Source of the DNA: Lepidurus packardi
Lineage: Eukaryota > Arthropoda > Branchiopoda > Notostraca > Triopsidae
Direction of reading: 5' to 3'
Length of the DNA: 64,000 nt
NCBI GenBank assembly: GCA_023053545.1
Contig: JAKZAN010000076.1
Location: 1 to 64,000, forward strand
Part shown: in pieces, positions 52,201-64,000 of the stretch
How the letters are laid out: every line of letters begins with the position of its first letter
Numbering within the stretch: the first letter of the stretch is position 1
Made by a program: the position numbers and the translations under genes
The notes under the pieces: generated by a model
What the model was told of the DNA's origin: nothing
The model's input: the letters and a program-made list of their open reading frames with translations, nothing else
The model's database searches: none

Positions 52201-54798
52201 ACTGAATTAATTCCTTACGGACTGAATTAATTCTTTAGGATTGATTGAATTCCATTCTTACTGAATTAATTCCTTACGGACTGAATTAATTCCTTACGGA
52301 CTTAATTAATTCCTTACGGACTTAATTAATTCCTTACGGACTTAATTAATTCCTTATGGACTAAATTAATTCCTTACGGACTGAATTAATTCCTTATGGA
52401 CTAAATTAATTCCTTACGGACTGAATTAATTCATTACGGACTGAATTAATTCCTTACTGACTGAATTAATTCCTTACGGACCTAATTAATTCCTTACGGA
52501 CGGAATTAATTATTTACGGACTTAATTAATTCTTTACGTACTTAATTAATTCCTTACGGTCTGAATTAATTCCGTACGGACTGAATTAATTCATTACGGA
52601 CTTAATTAAATCCTTACAGACTGAATTAATTCCTTATGGACTTAACTAATTCCGTAAGGAATGAATTAATTAATTACGGACTGAAATAATTCCTTACGGA
52701 CTGAATTAATTCCTTACGGACTGAATTAATTCCTTAATTAATTCCTTACGGACTGAATTAATTTCATACGGACTGAATTAATTCATTTCGGACTTAATTA
52801 ATCGATTACGGACTGAATTAATTCCTTACGTAATGAACTTATTCCTTACGGACTGAATTAATTCCTTACGGACTGAATTAATTCCTTACGGACTGAACTA
52901 ATTCCTTACGGACTGAATTAATACCTTACGGACTGAATTAAATCCTTACGGACTGAATTAATTCCTTACGGACTGAATTAGTTCCTTACGGACTGAACTA
53001 ATTCCTTACGGACTGAATTAATTCCTTTCGGACTTAATTAATTCCTTACGTACTTAATTAATTCCTTACGGTCTGAATTAATTCCGTACGGATTTTATTA
53101 ATTCCTTACGGACTGAATTAATTCATTACGGACTTAATTAATCCATTACGGACTGAATTATTTCCTTACGAACTGAAGTTATTCCTTACGGACTGAATTA
53201 ATTACTTACGGACTAAATTATTTCCTTACGTACTGAAATAATTCCTTACGGACTGAATTAATTCCTTACGGACTGAATTAATTCCTTAATTAATTCCTTA
53301 CGGACTGAATTAATTCCTTAATTAATTCCTTAAGGACAGAATTAATTTCATACGGACTGAATTAATTACTTACGGACTGAATTATTTCCTTAAGTACTGA
53401 AGTTATTCCTTACGGACTGAATTAATACCTTACGGACTGAATTAAATCCTTACGGACAGAATTAATTCCTTACGAACTGAATTAATTCCTTACGGACTGA
53501 ATTAATTCCTTACGTACTGAATTAATTCCTTACGGACTGAATTAATTCCTTACGGACTGAATTAATTCATTACGTACTTAATTAAATCCTTACAGACTGA
53601 ATTTATTCCTTATGGACTTAATTAATTCCGTAAGGAATGAATTAATTAATTACGGACTGAAATAATTCCTTACGGACTGAATTAATTCCTTACGGACTGA
53701 ATTAATTCGTTATGGACTTAATTAATTAATTACGGACTGAATTAGTTCCTTACGGACTGAATTATTTCCTTACGGACTGAATTAATTCTTTAGGATTGAT
53801 TGAATTCCGTTCTTACTGAATTAATTCCTTACGGACTGAATTAATTCCTTAATTAATTCCTTACGGACTTAATTAATTCCTTAAGGAATGAATTAATACC
53901 TTACGGAATGAATTAAATCATTACGGACTAAATTAATTCATTACGGTCTGAATTAAATCATTACGGACTGAATTAATTCCTTACGGACTGAATTAATTCA
54001 TTACGGACCTAATTAATTCCTTACGGACGGAATTAATCCTTTACGGACTTAATTAATTCCTTACGGACTTAGTTAATTCCTTACGTACTTAATTAAATCC
54101 TTACGGTCTGAATTAATTCCGTACGGATTTAATTAATTCCTTACGGACTGAATTAAATCCTTACGGTCTGAATTAATTCCGTAAGGATTTAATTAATTCC
54201 TTACGGACTGAATTAAATCCTTACGGACTGAATTAATTCCTTACGGCCTGAATTATTTCCTTACGGACTGAATTAATTTCATACGGACTGAATTAATTCA
54301 TTACAGACTTAATTAATCCATTACGGACTGAATTAATTCCTTACGTACTGAACTTATTCCTTACGGACTGAATTAATTCCTTACGGACTGAATTAATTCC
54401 TTACGGACTTAATTAATTCCTTACGGACTTAATTAATTCCTTACGGACTTAATTAATTCCTTACGGACTAAATTAATTCCTTACGGACTGAATTAATTCT
54501 TTACGTACTTAATTAATTCCTTACGGACTAAATTAATTCCTTACGGACTGAATTAATTCATTACGGACTGAATTAATTCCTTACGGACTGAATTAATTCC
54601 TTACGGACCTAATTCATTCCTTACGGACGGAATTAATTCTTTACGGACTTAATTAATTCCTTACGGACTTAATTAATTCCTTACGTACTTAATTAATTCC
54701 TTACGGTCTGAATTAATTCCGTACGGATTTAATTAATTCCTTACGGACTGAATTAAATCCTTACGGACTGAATTAATTCATTATATACTTAATTAATT

Positions 54799-57700
54799 CC
54801 GTAAGGAATGAATTAATTAATTACGGACTGAAATAATTCCTTACGGACTGAATTATTTCCTTACGGACTGAATTAATTCGTTACGTACTGAATTAATTCC
54901 TTACGGACTGAATTAATTCCTTACGGACTGAATTATTTCCTTACGGACTGAATTAATTCCTTAATTAATTCCTTACGGACTGAATTAATTTCATACGGAC
55001 TGAATTAATTCATTACTGACTTAATTAATCCATTACGGACTTAATTAATTCCTTACGTACTGAACTTATTCCTTACGGACTTAATTAATTCCTTACGGAA
55101 TTAATTAATTCCTTACGGACTAAATTAATTCCTTACGGACTGAATTAATTCTTTACGTACTTAATTAATTCCTTACGGACTAAATTAATTCCTTACGGAC
55201 TGAATTAATTCATTACGGACTGAATTAATTCCTTACGGACTGAATTAATTCCTTACGGACCTAATTCATTCCTTACGGACGGAATTAATTCTTTACGGAC
55301 TTAATTAATTCCTTACGGACTTAATTAATTCCTTACGTACTTAATTAATTCCTTACGGTCTGAATTAATTCCGTACGGATTTAATTAATTCCTTACGGAC
55401 TGAATTAAATCCTTACGGACTGAATTAATTCATTATGGACTTAATTAATTCCGTAAGGAATGAATGAGTTAATTACGGACTGAAATAATTCCTTACGGAC
55501 TGAATTAATTCCTTACGGACTGAATTAATTCCTTACGGACTGAATTATTTCCTTACGGACTGAGTTATTTCCTTACGAACTGAATTAATTTCATACGGAC
55601 TGAATTAATTCATTACGGACTTAATTAATCCATTACGGACTGAATTAATTCCTTACGTACTGAACTTATTCCTTACGGACTGAATTAATTCCTTACGGAC
55701 TGAATTAATTCCTTAATTAATTCCTTACGGACTTAATTAATTCCTTAAGGAATGAATTAATACCTTACGGAATGAATTAAATCATTACGGACTAAATTAA
55801 TTCATTACGGTCTGAATTAAATCATTACGGACTGAATTAATTCCTTACGGACTGAATTAATTCATTACGGACCTAATTAATTCCTTACGGACGGAATTAA
55901 TCCTTTACGGACTTAATTAATTCCTTACGGACTTAGTTAATTCCTTACGTACTTAATTAAATCCTTACGGTCTGAATTAATTCCGTACGGATTTAATTAA
56001 TTCCTTACGGACTGAATTAAATCCTTACGGACTGAATTAATTCCTTACGGCCTGAATTATTTCCTTACGGACTGAATTAATTTCATACGGACTGAATTAA
56101 TTCATTACAGACTTAATTAATCCATTACGGACTGAATTAATTCCTTACGTACTGAACTTATTCCTTACGGACTGAATTAATTCCTTACGGACTGAATTAA
56201 TTCCTTACGGACTTAATTAATTCCTTACGGACTTAATTAAATCCTTACGGACTTAATTAATTCCTTACGGACTAAATTAATTCCTTACGGACTGAATTAA
56301 TTCATTACGGACTGAATTAATTCCTTACGGACTGAATTAATTCCTTACGGACCTAATTAATTCCTTACGGACGGAATTAATTCCTTACGGAGGGAATTAA
56401 TTCCTTACGTACTTAATTAATTCCTTACGGTCTGAATTAATTCCGTACGGATTTAATTAATTCCTTACGGACTGAATTAAATCCTTACGGACTGAATTAA
56501 TTCATTATGGACTTAATTAATTCCGTAAGGAATGAATGAATTAATTACGGACTGAAATAATTCCTTACGGACTGAATTAATTCCTTACGGACTGAATTAA
56601 TTCGTTACGGACTGAATTAATTCCTTACGGACTGAATTAATTCCTTACGGACTGAATTATTTCCTTACGGACTGAATTAATTCCTTACGGACTGAATTAA
56701 TTTCATACGGACTGAATTAATTCATTACTGACTTAATTAATTCCTTACGGACTAAATTAATTCCTTACGGACTGAATTAATTCTTTACGTACTTAATTAA
56801 TTCCTTACGGACTAAATTAATTCCTTACGGACTGAATTAATTCATTACGGACTGAATTAATTCCTTACGGACTGAATTAATTCCTTACGGACCTAATTCA
56901 TTCCTTACGGACGGAATTAATTCTTTACGGACTTAATTAATTCCTTACGGACTTAATTAATTCCTTACGGACTTAATTAATTCCTTACGTACTTAATTAA
57001 TTCCTTACGGTCTGAATTAATTCCGTACGGATTTAATTAATTCCTTACGGACTGAATTAAATCCTTACGGACTGAATTAATTCATTATGGACTTAATTAA
57101 TTCCGTAAGGAATGAATTAATTAATTACGGACTGAAATAATTCCTTACGGACTGAATTAATTCCTTACGGACTGAATTAATTCGTTACGGACTGAATTAA
57201 TTCCTTACGGACTGAATTAATTCCTTACGGACTGAATTATTTCCTTACGGACTGAATTAATTCCTTAATTAATTCCTTACGGACTGAATTAATTTCATAC
57301 GGACTGAATTAATTCATTACTGACTTAATTAATCCATTACGGACTTAATTAATTCCTTACGTACTGAACTTATTCCTTACGGACTTAATTAATTCCTTAC
57401 GGACTGAATTAATACGTTACGGACTGAATGAAATCCTTACGGACTGAATTAATTCATTACGGACTGAATTAATTCCTTACGGACTGAATTAATTCCTTAC
57501 GGACCTAATTCATTCCTTACGGACGGAATTAATTCTTTACGGACTTAATTAATTCCTTACGGACTTAATTAATTCCTTACGTACTTAATTAATTCCTTAC
57601 GGTCTGAATTAATTCCGTACGGATTTAATTAATTCCTTACGGACTGAATTAAATCCTTACGGACTGAATTAATTCATTATGGACTTAATTAATTCCGTAA

Positions 57701-60290
57701 GGAATGAATGAGTTAATTACGGACTGAAATAATTCCTTACGGACTGAATTAATTCCTTACGGACTGAATTAATTCCTTACGGACTGAATTATTTCCTTAC
57801 GGACTGAGTTATTTCCTTACGAACTGAATTAATTTCATACGGACTGAATTAATTCATTACGGACTTAATTAATCCATTACGGACTGAATTAATTCCTTAC
57901 GTACTGAACTTATTCCTTACGGACTGAATTAATTCCTTACGGACTGAATTAATTCCTTACGGACTGAATTAATACCTTACGGACTGAATTAAATCCTTAC
58001 GGACTGAATTAATTCCTTACGGACTTAATTAATTCCTTACGGACTTAATTAATTCCTTACGAACTTAATTAATTCCTTACGGACTAAATTAATTCCTTAC
58101 GGACTGAATTAATTCATTACAGACTGAATTAATTCCTTACGGACTGAATTAATTCCTTACGGACCTAATTAATTCCTTACGGACTGAATTAATTCCTTAC
58201 GGAGGGAATTAATTCCTTACGTACTTAATTAATTCCTTACGGTCTGAATTAATTCCGTACGGATTTAATTAATTCCTTACGGACTGAATTAAATCCTTAC
58301 GGACTGAATTAATTCATTATGGACTTAATTAATTCCGTAAGGAATGAATTAATTAATTACGGACTGAAATAATTCCTTACGGACTGAATTAATTCCTTAC
58401 GGACTGAATTAATTCGTTACGGACTGAATTAATTCCTTACGGACTGAATTAATTCCTTACGGACTGAATTATTTCCTTACGGACTGAATTAATTCCTTAA
58501 TTAATTCCTTACGGACTGAATTAATTTCATACGGACTGAATTAATTCATTACTGACTTAATTAATCCATTACGGACTTAATTAATTCCTTACGTACTGAA
58601 CTTATTCCTTACGGACTGAATTAATTCCTTACGGACTGAATTAATTCCTTACGGACTGAATTAATACCTTACGGACTGAATTAAATCCTTACGGACTGAA
58701 TTAATTCCTTACGGACTTAATTAATTCCTTACGGACTTAATTAATTCCTTACGGACGGAATTAATTCCTTACGGACTTAATTAATTCCTTACGGACTTAA
58801 TTAATTCCTTACGTACTTAATTAATTCCTTACGGTCTGAATTAATTCCGTACGGATTTAATTAATTCCTTACGGACTGAATTAAATCCTTACGGACTGAA
58901 TTAATTCATTATGGACTTAATTAATTCCGTAAGGAATGAATGAGTTAATTACGGACTGAAATAATTCCTTACGGACTGAATTAATTCCTTACGGACTGAA
59001 TTAATTCCTTACGGACTGAATTATTTCCTTACGGACTGAATTATTTCCTTACGGACTGAATTAATTTCATACGGACTGAATTAATTCATTACGGACTTAA
59101 TTAATCAATTACGGACTGAATTAATTCCTTACGTACTGAACTTATTCCTTACGGACTGAATTAATTCCTTACGGACTGAATTAATTCCTTACGGACTGAA
59201 TTAATACCTTACGGACTGAATTAAATCCTTACGGACTGAATTAATTCCTTACGGACTTAATTAATTCTTTACGGACTTAATTAATTCCTTACGGACTTAA
59301 TTAATTCCTTACGGACTAAATTAATTCCTTACGGACTGAATTAATTCTTTACGTACTTAATTAATTCCTTACGGACTAAATTAATTCCTTACGGACTGAA
59401 TTAATTCATTACGGACTGAATTAATTCCTTACGGACTGAATTAATTCCTTACATACCTAATTAATTCCTTACGGACGGAATTAATTCCTTACGTACTTAA
59501 TTAATTCCTTACGGACTGAATTAATTCCGTACGGATTTAATTAATTCCTTACGGACTGAATTAATTCTTTACGGAGTGAATTAATTCATTATGGACTTAA
59601 TTAATTCCGTAAGGAATGAATGAATTAATTACGGACTGAAATAATTCCTTACGGACGGAATTAATTCCTTACGGACTGAATTAATTCGTTACGGAATGAA
59701 TTAATTCCTTACGGACTGAATTAATTCCTTACGGACTGAATTATTTCCTTACGGACTGAATTAATTCTTTAGGATTGATTGAATTCCGTTCTTACTGAAT
59801 TAATTCCTTACGGACTGAATTAATTCCTTAATTAATTCCTTACGGACTGAATTAATTCCTTAATTAATTCCTTACGGACTGAATTAATTTCATACGGACT
59901 GAATTAATTCATTACGGACTTAATTAATCCATTACGGACTTAATTAATTCCTTACGTACTGAACTTATTCCTTACGGACTGAATTAATTCCTTACGGACT
60001 GAATTAATACCTTACGGACTGAATTAAATCCTTACGGACTAATTTAATTCCTTACGGACTGAATTAATTCATTACGGACTGAATTAATTCCTTACGGACT
60101 GAATTAATTCCTTACGGACCTAATTAATTCCTTACGGACGGAATTAATTCCTTGCGGAATTAATTAATTCCTTACGTACTTAATTAATTCCTTACGGTCT
60201 GAATTAATTCCGTACGGATTTAATTAATTCCTTACGGACGGAATTAAATCCTTACGGACTGAATTAATTCATTATGGACTTAATTAATTC
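54799..60290. repeat. Satellite 2 sub-domain with ~0.6-0.7-kb higher-order unit
   Basis: The marker CCGTAAGG occurs at 54799, 55451, 56523, 57103, 57695, 58335, 58927, 59607 and 60290. The spacings are 652, 1072, 580, 592, 640, 592, 680 and 683 bp. Between markers the order is similar each time (acggacctaattcattcc, acggacggaatt, acggtctgaatt, tccgtacggatttaatt). This is a shorter and more regular higher-order unit than in the array to the left. Confidence 0.7.
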
Positions 60291-63200
60291 CGTAAGGTAT
60301 GAATGAGTTAATTACGGACTGAAATAATTCCTTACGGACTGAATTAATTCCTTACGGACTGAATTAATTCCTTACGGACTGAATTAATTCCTTACGGACT
60401 GAATTATTTCCTTACGGACTGAATTAATTCTTTAGGATTGATTGAATTCCGTTCTTACTGAATTAATTCCTTATGGACTGAATTAATTCCTTAATTAATT
60501 CCTTACGGACTGAATTAATTTCATACGGACTGAATTAATTCCTTACGGACTGAATTAATTCCGTACGGATTTTATTAATTCCTTACGGACTGAATTAATT
60601 CATTACGGACTTAATTAATCCATTACGGACTGAATTATGTCCTTACGTACTGAAGTTATTCCTTACGGACTGAATTAATTCCTTTAGGACTGAATTAACT
60701 CCTTACGAACTGAATTAATACCTTACGGACTGAATTAAATCCTTACGGACTGAATTAATTCCTTACGGACTTAATTAATTCCTTACGGACTTAATTAATT
60801 CCTTACGGACTTAATTAATTCCTTACGGACTAAATTAATTCCTTACGGACTGAATTAATTCCTTACGGACTGAATTAATTCATTATGGACTTAATTAATT
60901 CGTTACGGACTGAATTAATTCCTTACGGACTGAATTAATTCCTTACGGACTGAATTATTTCCTTACGGACTGAATTATTTCCTTACGGACTGAATTAATT
61001 CTTTAGGATTGATTGAATTCCGTTCTTACTGAATTAATTCCTTACAGACTGAATTAATTCCTTACGGACTGAATTAATTTCATACGGACTGAATTAATCC
61101 ATTACGGACTTAATTAATTCCTTACGTACTGAACTTATTCCTTACGGACTGAATTAATTCCTTACGGACTTAATTAATTCCTTACGGACTGAATTAATAC
61201 CTTACGGACTGAATTAAATACTTACGGACTAAATTAATTCCGTAAGGAATGAATGAGTTAATTACGGACTGAAATAATTCCTTACGGACTGAATTAATTC
61301 CTTACGGACTGAATTAATTCCTTACGGACTGAATTAATTCCTTACGGACTGAATTATTTCCTTACGGACTGAATTAATTCTTTAGGATTGATTGAATTCC
61401 GTTCTTACTGAATTAATTCCTTATGGACTGAATTAATTCCTTAATTAATTCCTTACGGACTGAATTAATTTCATACGGACTGAATTAATTCCTTACGGAC
61501 TGAATTAATTCCGTACGGATTTTATTAATTCCTTACGGACTGAATTAATTCATTACGGACTTAATTAATCCATTACGGACTGAATTATGTCCTTACGTAC
61601 TGAAGTTATTCCTTACGGACTGAATTAATTCCTTTAGGACTGAATTAACTCCTTACGAACTGAATTAATACCTTACGGACTGAATTAAATCCTTACGGAC
61701 TGAATTAATTCCTTACGGACTTAATTAATTCCTTACGGACTTAATTAATTCCTTACGGACTTAATTAATTCCTTACGGACTAAATTAATTCCTTACGGAC
61801 TGAATTAATTCCTTACGGACTGAATTAATTCATTATGGACTTAATTAATTCGTTACGGACTGAATTAATTCCTTACGGACTGAATTAATTCCTTACGGAC
61901 TGAATTATTTCCTTACGGACTGAATTATTTCCTTACGGACTGAATTAATTCTTTAGGATTGATTGAATTCCGTTCTTACTGAATTAATTCCTTACGGACT
62001 GAATTAATTCCTTACGGACTGAATTAATTTCATACGGACTGAATTAATCCATTACGGACTTAATTAATTCCTTACGTACTGAACTTATTCCTTACGGACT
62101 GAATTAATTCCTTACGGACTTAATTAATTCCTTACGGACTGAATTAATACCTTACGGACTGAATTAAATACTTACGGACTAAATTAATTCCTTACGGACT
62201 GAATTAATTCATTACGGACTGAATTAATTCCTTACGGACTGAATTAATTCTTTACGGACTGAATTAATTCCTTACGTACTTAATTAATTCCTTACGGTCT
62301 GAATTAATTCCGTACGGATTTAATTAATTCCTTACGGACTGAATTAATTCCTTACGGACTGATTTAATTCATTATGGACTTAATTAATTCGTTACGGACT
62401 GAATTAATTCCTTACGGACTGAATTAATTCCTTAAGGACTGAATTAATTCATTATGGACTTAATTAATTCGTTACGGACTGAATTAATTCCTTACGGACT
62501 GAATTAATTCTTTAGGATTGATTGAATTCCGTTCTTACAGAATTAATTCCTTACGGACTGAATTAATTCCTTAATTAATTCCTTACGGACTGAATTAATT
62601 TCATACGGACTGAATTAATTCATTACGGACTTAATTAATCCATTACGGAATGAATTAATTCCTTACGGATTTAATTAATTCCTTACGTACTGAATTAATA
62701 CCTTACGGACTTAATTAATTCCTTACGGACTTAATTAATTCCTTACGGACTGATTTAATTCATTATGGACTTAATTAATTCCGTAAGGAATGAATGAATT
62801 AATTACGGACTGAAATAATTCCTTACGGACTGAATTAAATAATTACGGACTGAAATAATTCCTTACGGACTGACTTAATTCCTTACGGACTGAATTAATT
62901 CCTTACGGACTGAATTAATTCTTTACGTACTGAATTAATTCATTACGGACTTAATTAATCCATTACGGACTGTATTATTTCCTTACGTACTGAAGTTATT
63001 CCTTACGGACTGAATTAATTGCTTACGGACTGAATTAATTCCTTACGGACTGAAATAATTCCTTACGGACTGAATTAATTCCTTACGGACTGAATTAATT
63101 CCTTACGGACTGAATTAATTCCTTACGGACTGAATTATTTCCTTACGGACTGAATTAATTCTTTAGGATTGATTGAATTCCGTTCTTACTGAATTAATTC

Positions 63201-64000
63201 CTTATGGACTGAATTAATTCCTTAATTAATTCCTTACGGACTGAATTAATTTCATACGGACTGAATTAATTCCTTACGGACTGAATTAATTCCGTACGGA
63301 TTTTATTAATTCCTTACGGACTGAATTAATTCATTACGGACTTAATTAATCCATTACGGACTGAATTATGTCCTTACGTACTGAAGTTATTCCTTACGGA
63401 CTGAATTAATTCCTTTAGGACTGAATTAACTCCTTACGAACTGAATTAATACCTTACGGACTGAATTAAATCCTTACGGACTGAATTAATTCCTTACGGA
63501 CTTAATTAATTCCTTACGGACTTAATTAATTCCTTACGGACTTAATTAATTCCTTACGGACTAAATTAATTCCTTACGGACTGAATTAATTCCTTACGGA
63601 CTGAATTAATTCATTATGGACTTAATTAATTCGTTACGGACTGAATTAATTCCTTACGGACTGAATTAATTCCTTACGGACTGAATTATTTCCTTACGGA
63701 CTGAATTATTTCCTTACGGACTGAATTAATTCTTTAGGATTGATTGAATTCCGTTCTTACTGAATTAATTCCTTACGGACTGAATTAATTCCTTACGGAC
63801 TGAATTAATTTCATACGGACTGAATTAATCCATTACGGACTTAATTAATTCCTTACGTACTGAACTTATTCCTTACGGACTGAATTAATTCCTTACGGAC
63901 TTAATTAATTCCTTACGGACTGAATTAATACCTTACGGACTGAATTAAATACTTACGGACTAAATTAATTCCTTACGGACTGAATTAATTCATTACGGAC
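60290..64000. repeat. Satellite 2 block repeated at 950 and 1781 bp
   Basis: The series from ctttaggattgattg through ccttatggactg, tatgtccttacgtactg and gaattaaatacttacgg is present three times. gttcttactg falls at 60451, 61401 and 63182, and gaattaaata at 61211, 62161 and 63942. The offsets are therefore exactly 950 and 1781 bp. The third copy is cut by the window end. Between the second and third copies lies a divergent insert-like stretch (about 62190-63130) still made of the same monomers. Confidence 0.8.

Larger units (their letters stand above)
17646..64000 (+). repeat. Satellite 2 array, 20-bp monomer
   Basis: About 46.4 kb, or some 2,300 copies, of the 20-bp monomer TTCCTTACGGACTGAATTAA, all in one orientation and running past the window end. 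Junctions between monomers form the palindromes GAATTAATTC and TTAATTAA. Each standard monomer has one CpG (TACGGA). Frequent variants are TTACGTAC, TCCGTACGGA (palindromic), TTATGGAC, TTACAGAC, CTAAATTA, CTTAATTA, GAAGTTATT, GAACTTATT, a 12-bp short unit TTCCTTAATTAA (8 bp removed), and a 3-substitution variant with CCGTAAGGAAT. Variants recur in fixed order, giving higher-order repeats. No long open reading frame is present and nothing else is embedded. Confidence 0.98.

Noticed and set aside
17646..64000. Regular short repeats resembling a CRISPR array
   Set aside because: There are no unique spacers between repeats, no cas genes and a eukaryotic context; it is a plain tandem satellite.
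17646..64000. CENP-B box in satellite 2
   Set aside because: The monomer does not fit the NTTCGNNNNANNCGGGN consensus; a centromere role cannot be claimed from that motif.
1..64000. tRNA, rRNA or small RNA genes
   Set aside because: No stretch outside the retrotransposon departs from satellite sequence, and none shows cloverleaf boxes or conserved rRNA words.

Overview
The window is eukaryotic heterochromatin, most likely from an invertebrate animal. It consists of two unrelated AT-rich tandem-satellite arrays and one full-length-looking non-LTR retrotransposon. I see no host protein gene, rRNA, tRNA, CRISPR array or bacterial-type operon. The animal assignment rests on the retrotransposon, whose ORF2 (APE-type endonuclease, reverse transcriptase and a characteristic C-terminal tail) reads like the CR1/L2/Rex1 group. 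The species cannot be named from the sequence.

Layout. (1) 1-4272 and 8739-17645: satellite 1, built from 45-bp units and 33-bp units (a 45-mer lacking 12 bp), both made of roughly 11-bp blocks carrying AAATTT or a near variant. It shows nested segmental duplications with offsets of about 660, 1017, 1551 and 3116-3141 bp. (2) 4273-8732: a non-LTR retrotransposon dropped cleanly into satellite 1, with a short 5' UTR, ORF1 (nucleic-acid-binding, three CCHC knuckles) and ORF2 (EN-RT), ending in an (AAT)n tail and flanked by the 6-bp repeat AATAAG. (3) 17646-64000: satellite 2, about 46 kb of a 20-bp monomer, TTCCTTACGGACTGAATTAA, in one orientation, about 2,300 copies and running off the window end. 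Its variant monomers recur in fixed order, giving higher-order repeats and large tandem duplications (offsets near 950, 964, 966, 1669, 3487 and 3936 bp).

How the parts relate. The satellites appear to evolve by unequal exchange or segmental amplification. The retrotransposon is a later passenger, because no other copy of the surrounding satellite block in the window carries it and the empty site can be read from a paralogous block near 9.7 kb. Its two ORFs lie in the same reading frame, separated by one TGA, and ORF2 ends inside the element's tail. These make it the most biologically interesting object here. The many 60-208-residue open frames in satellite 1 follow from unit lengths divisible by three and are not annotated as genes.
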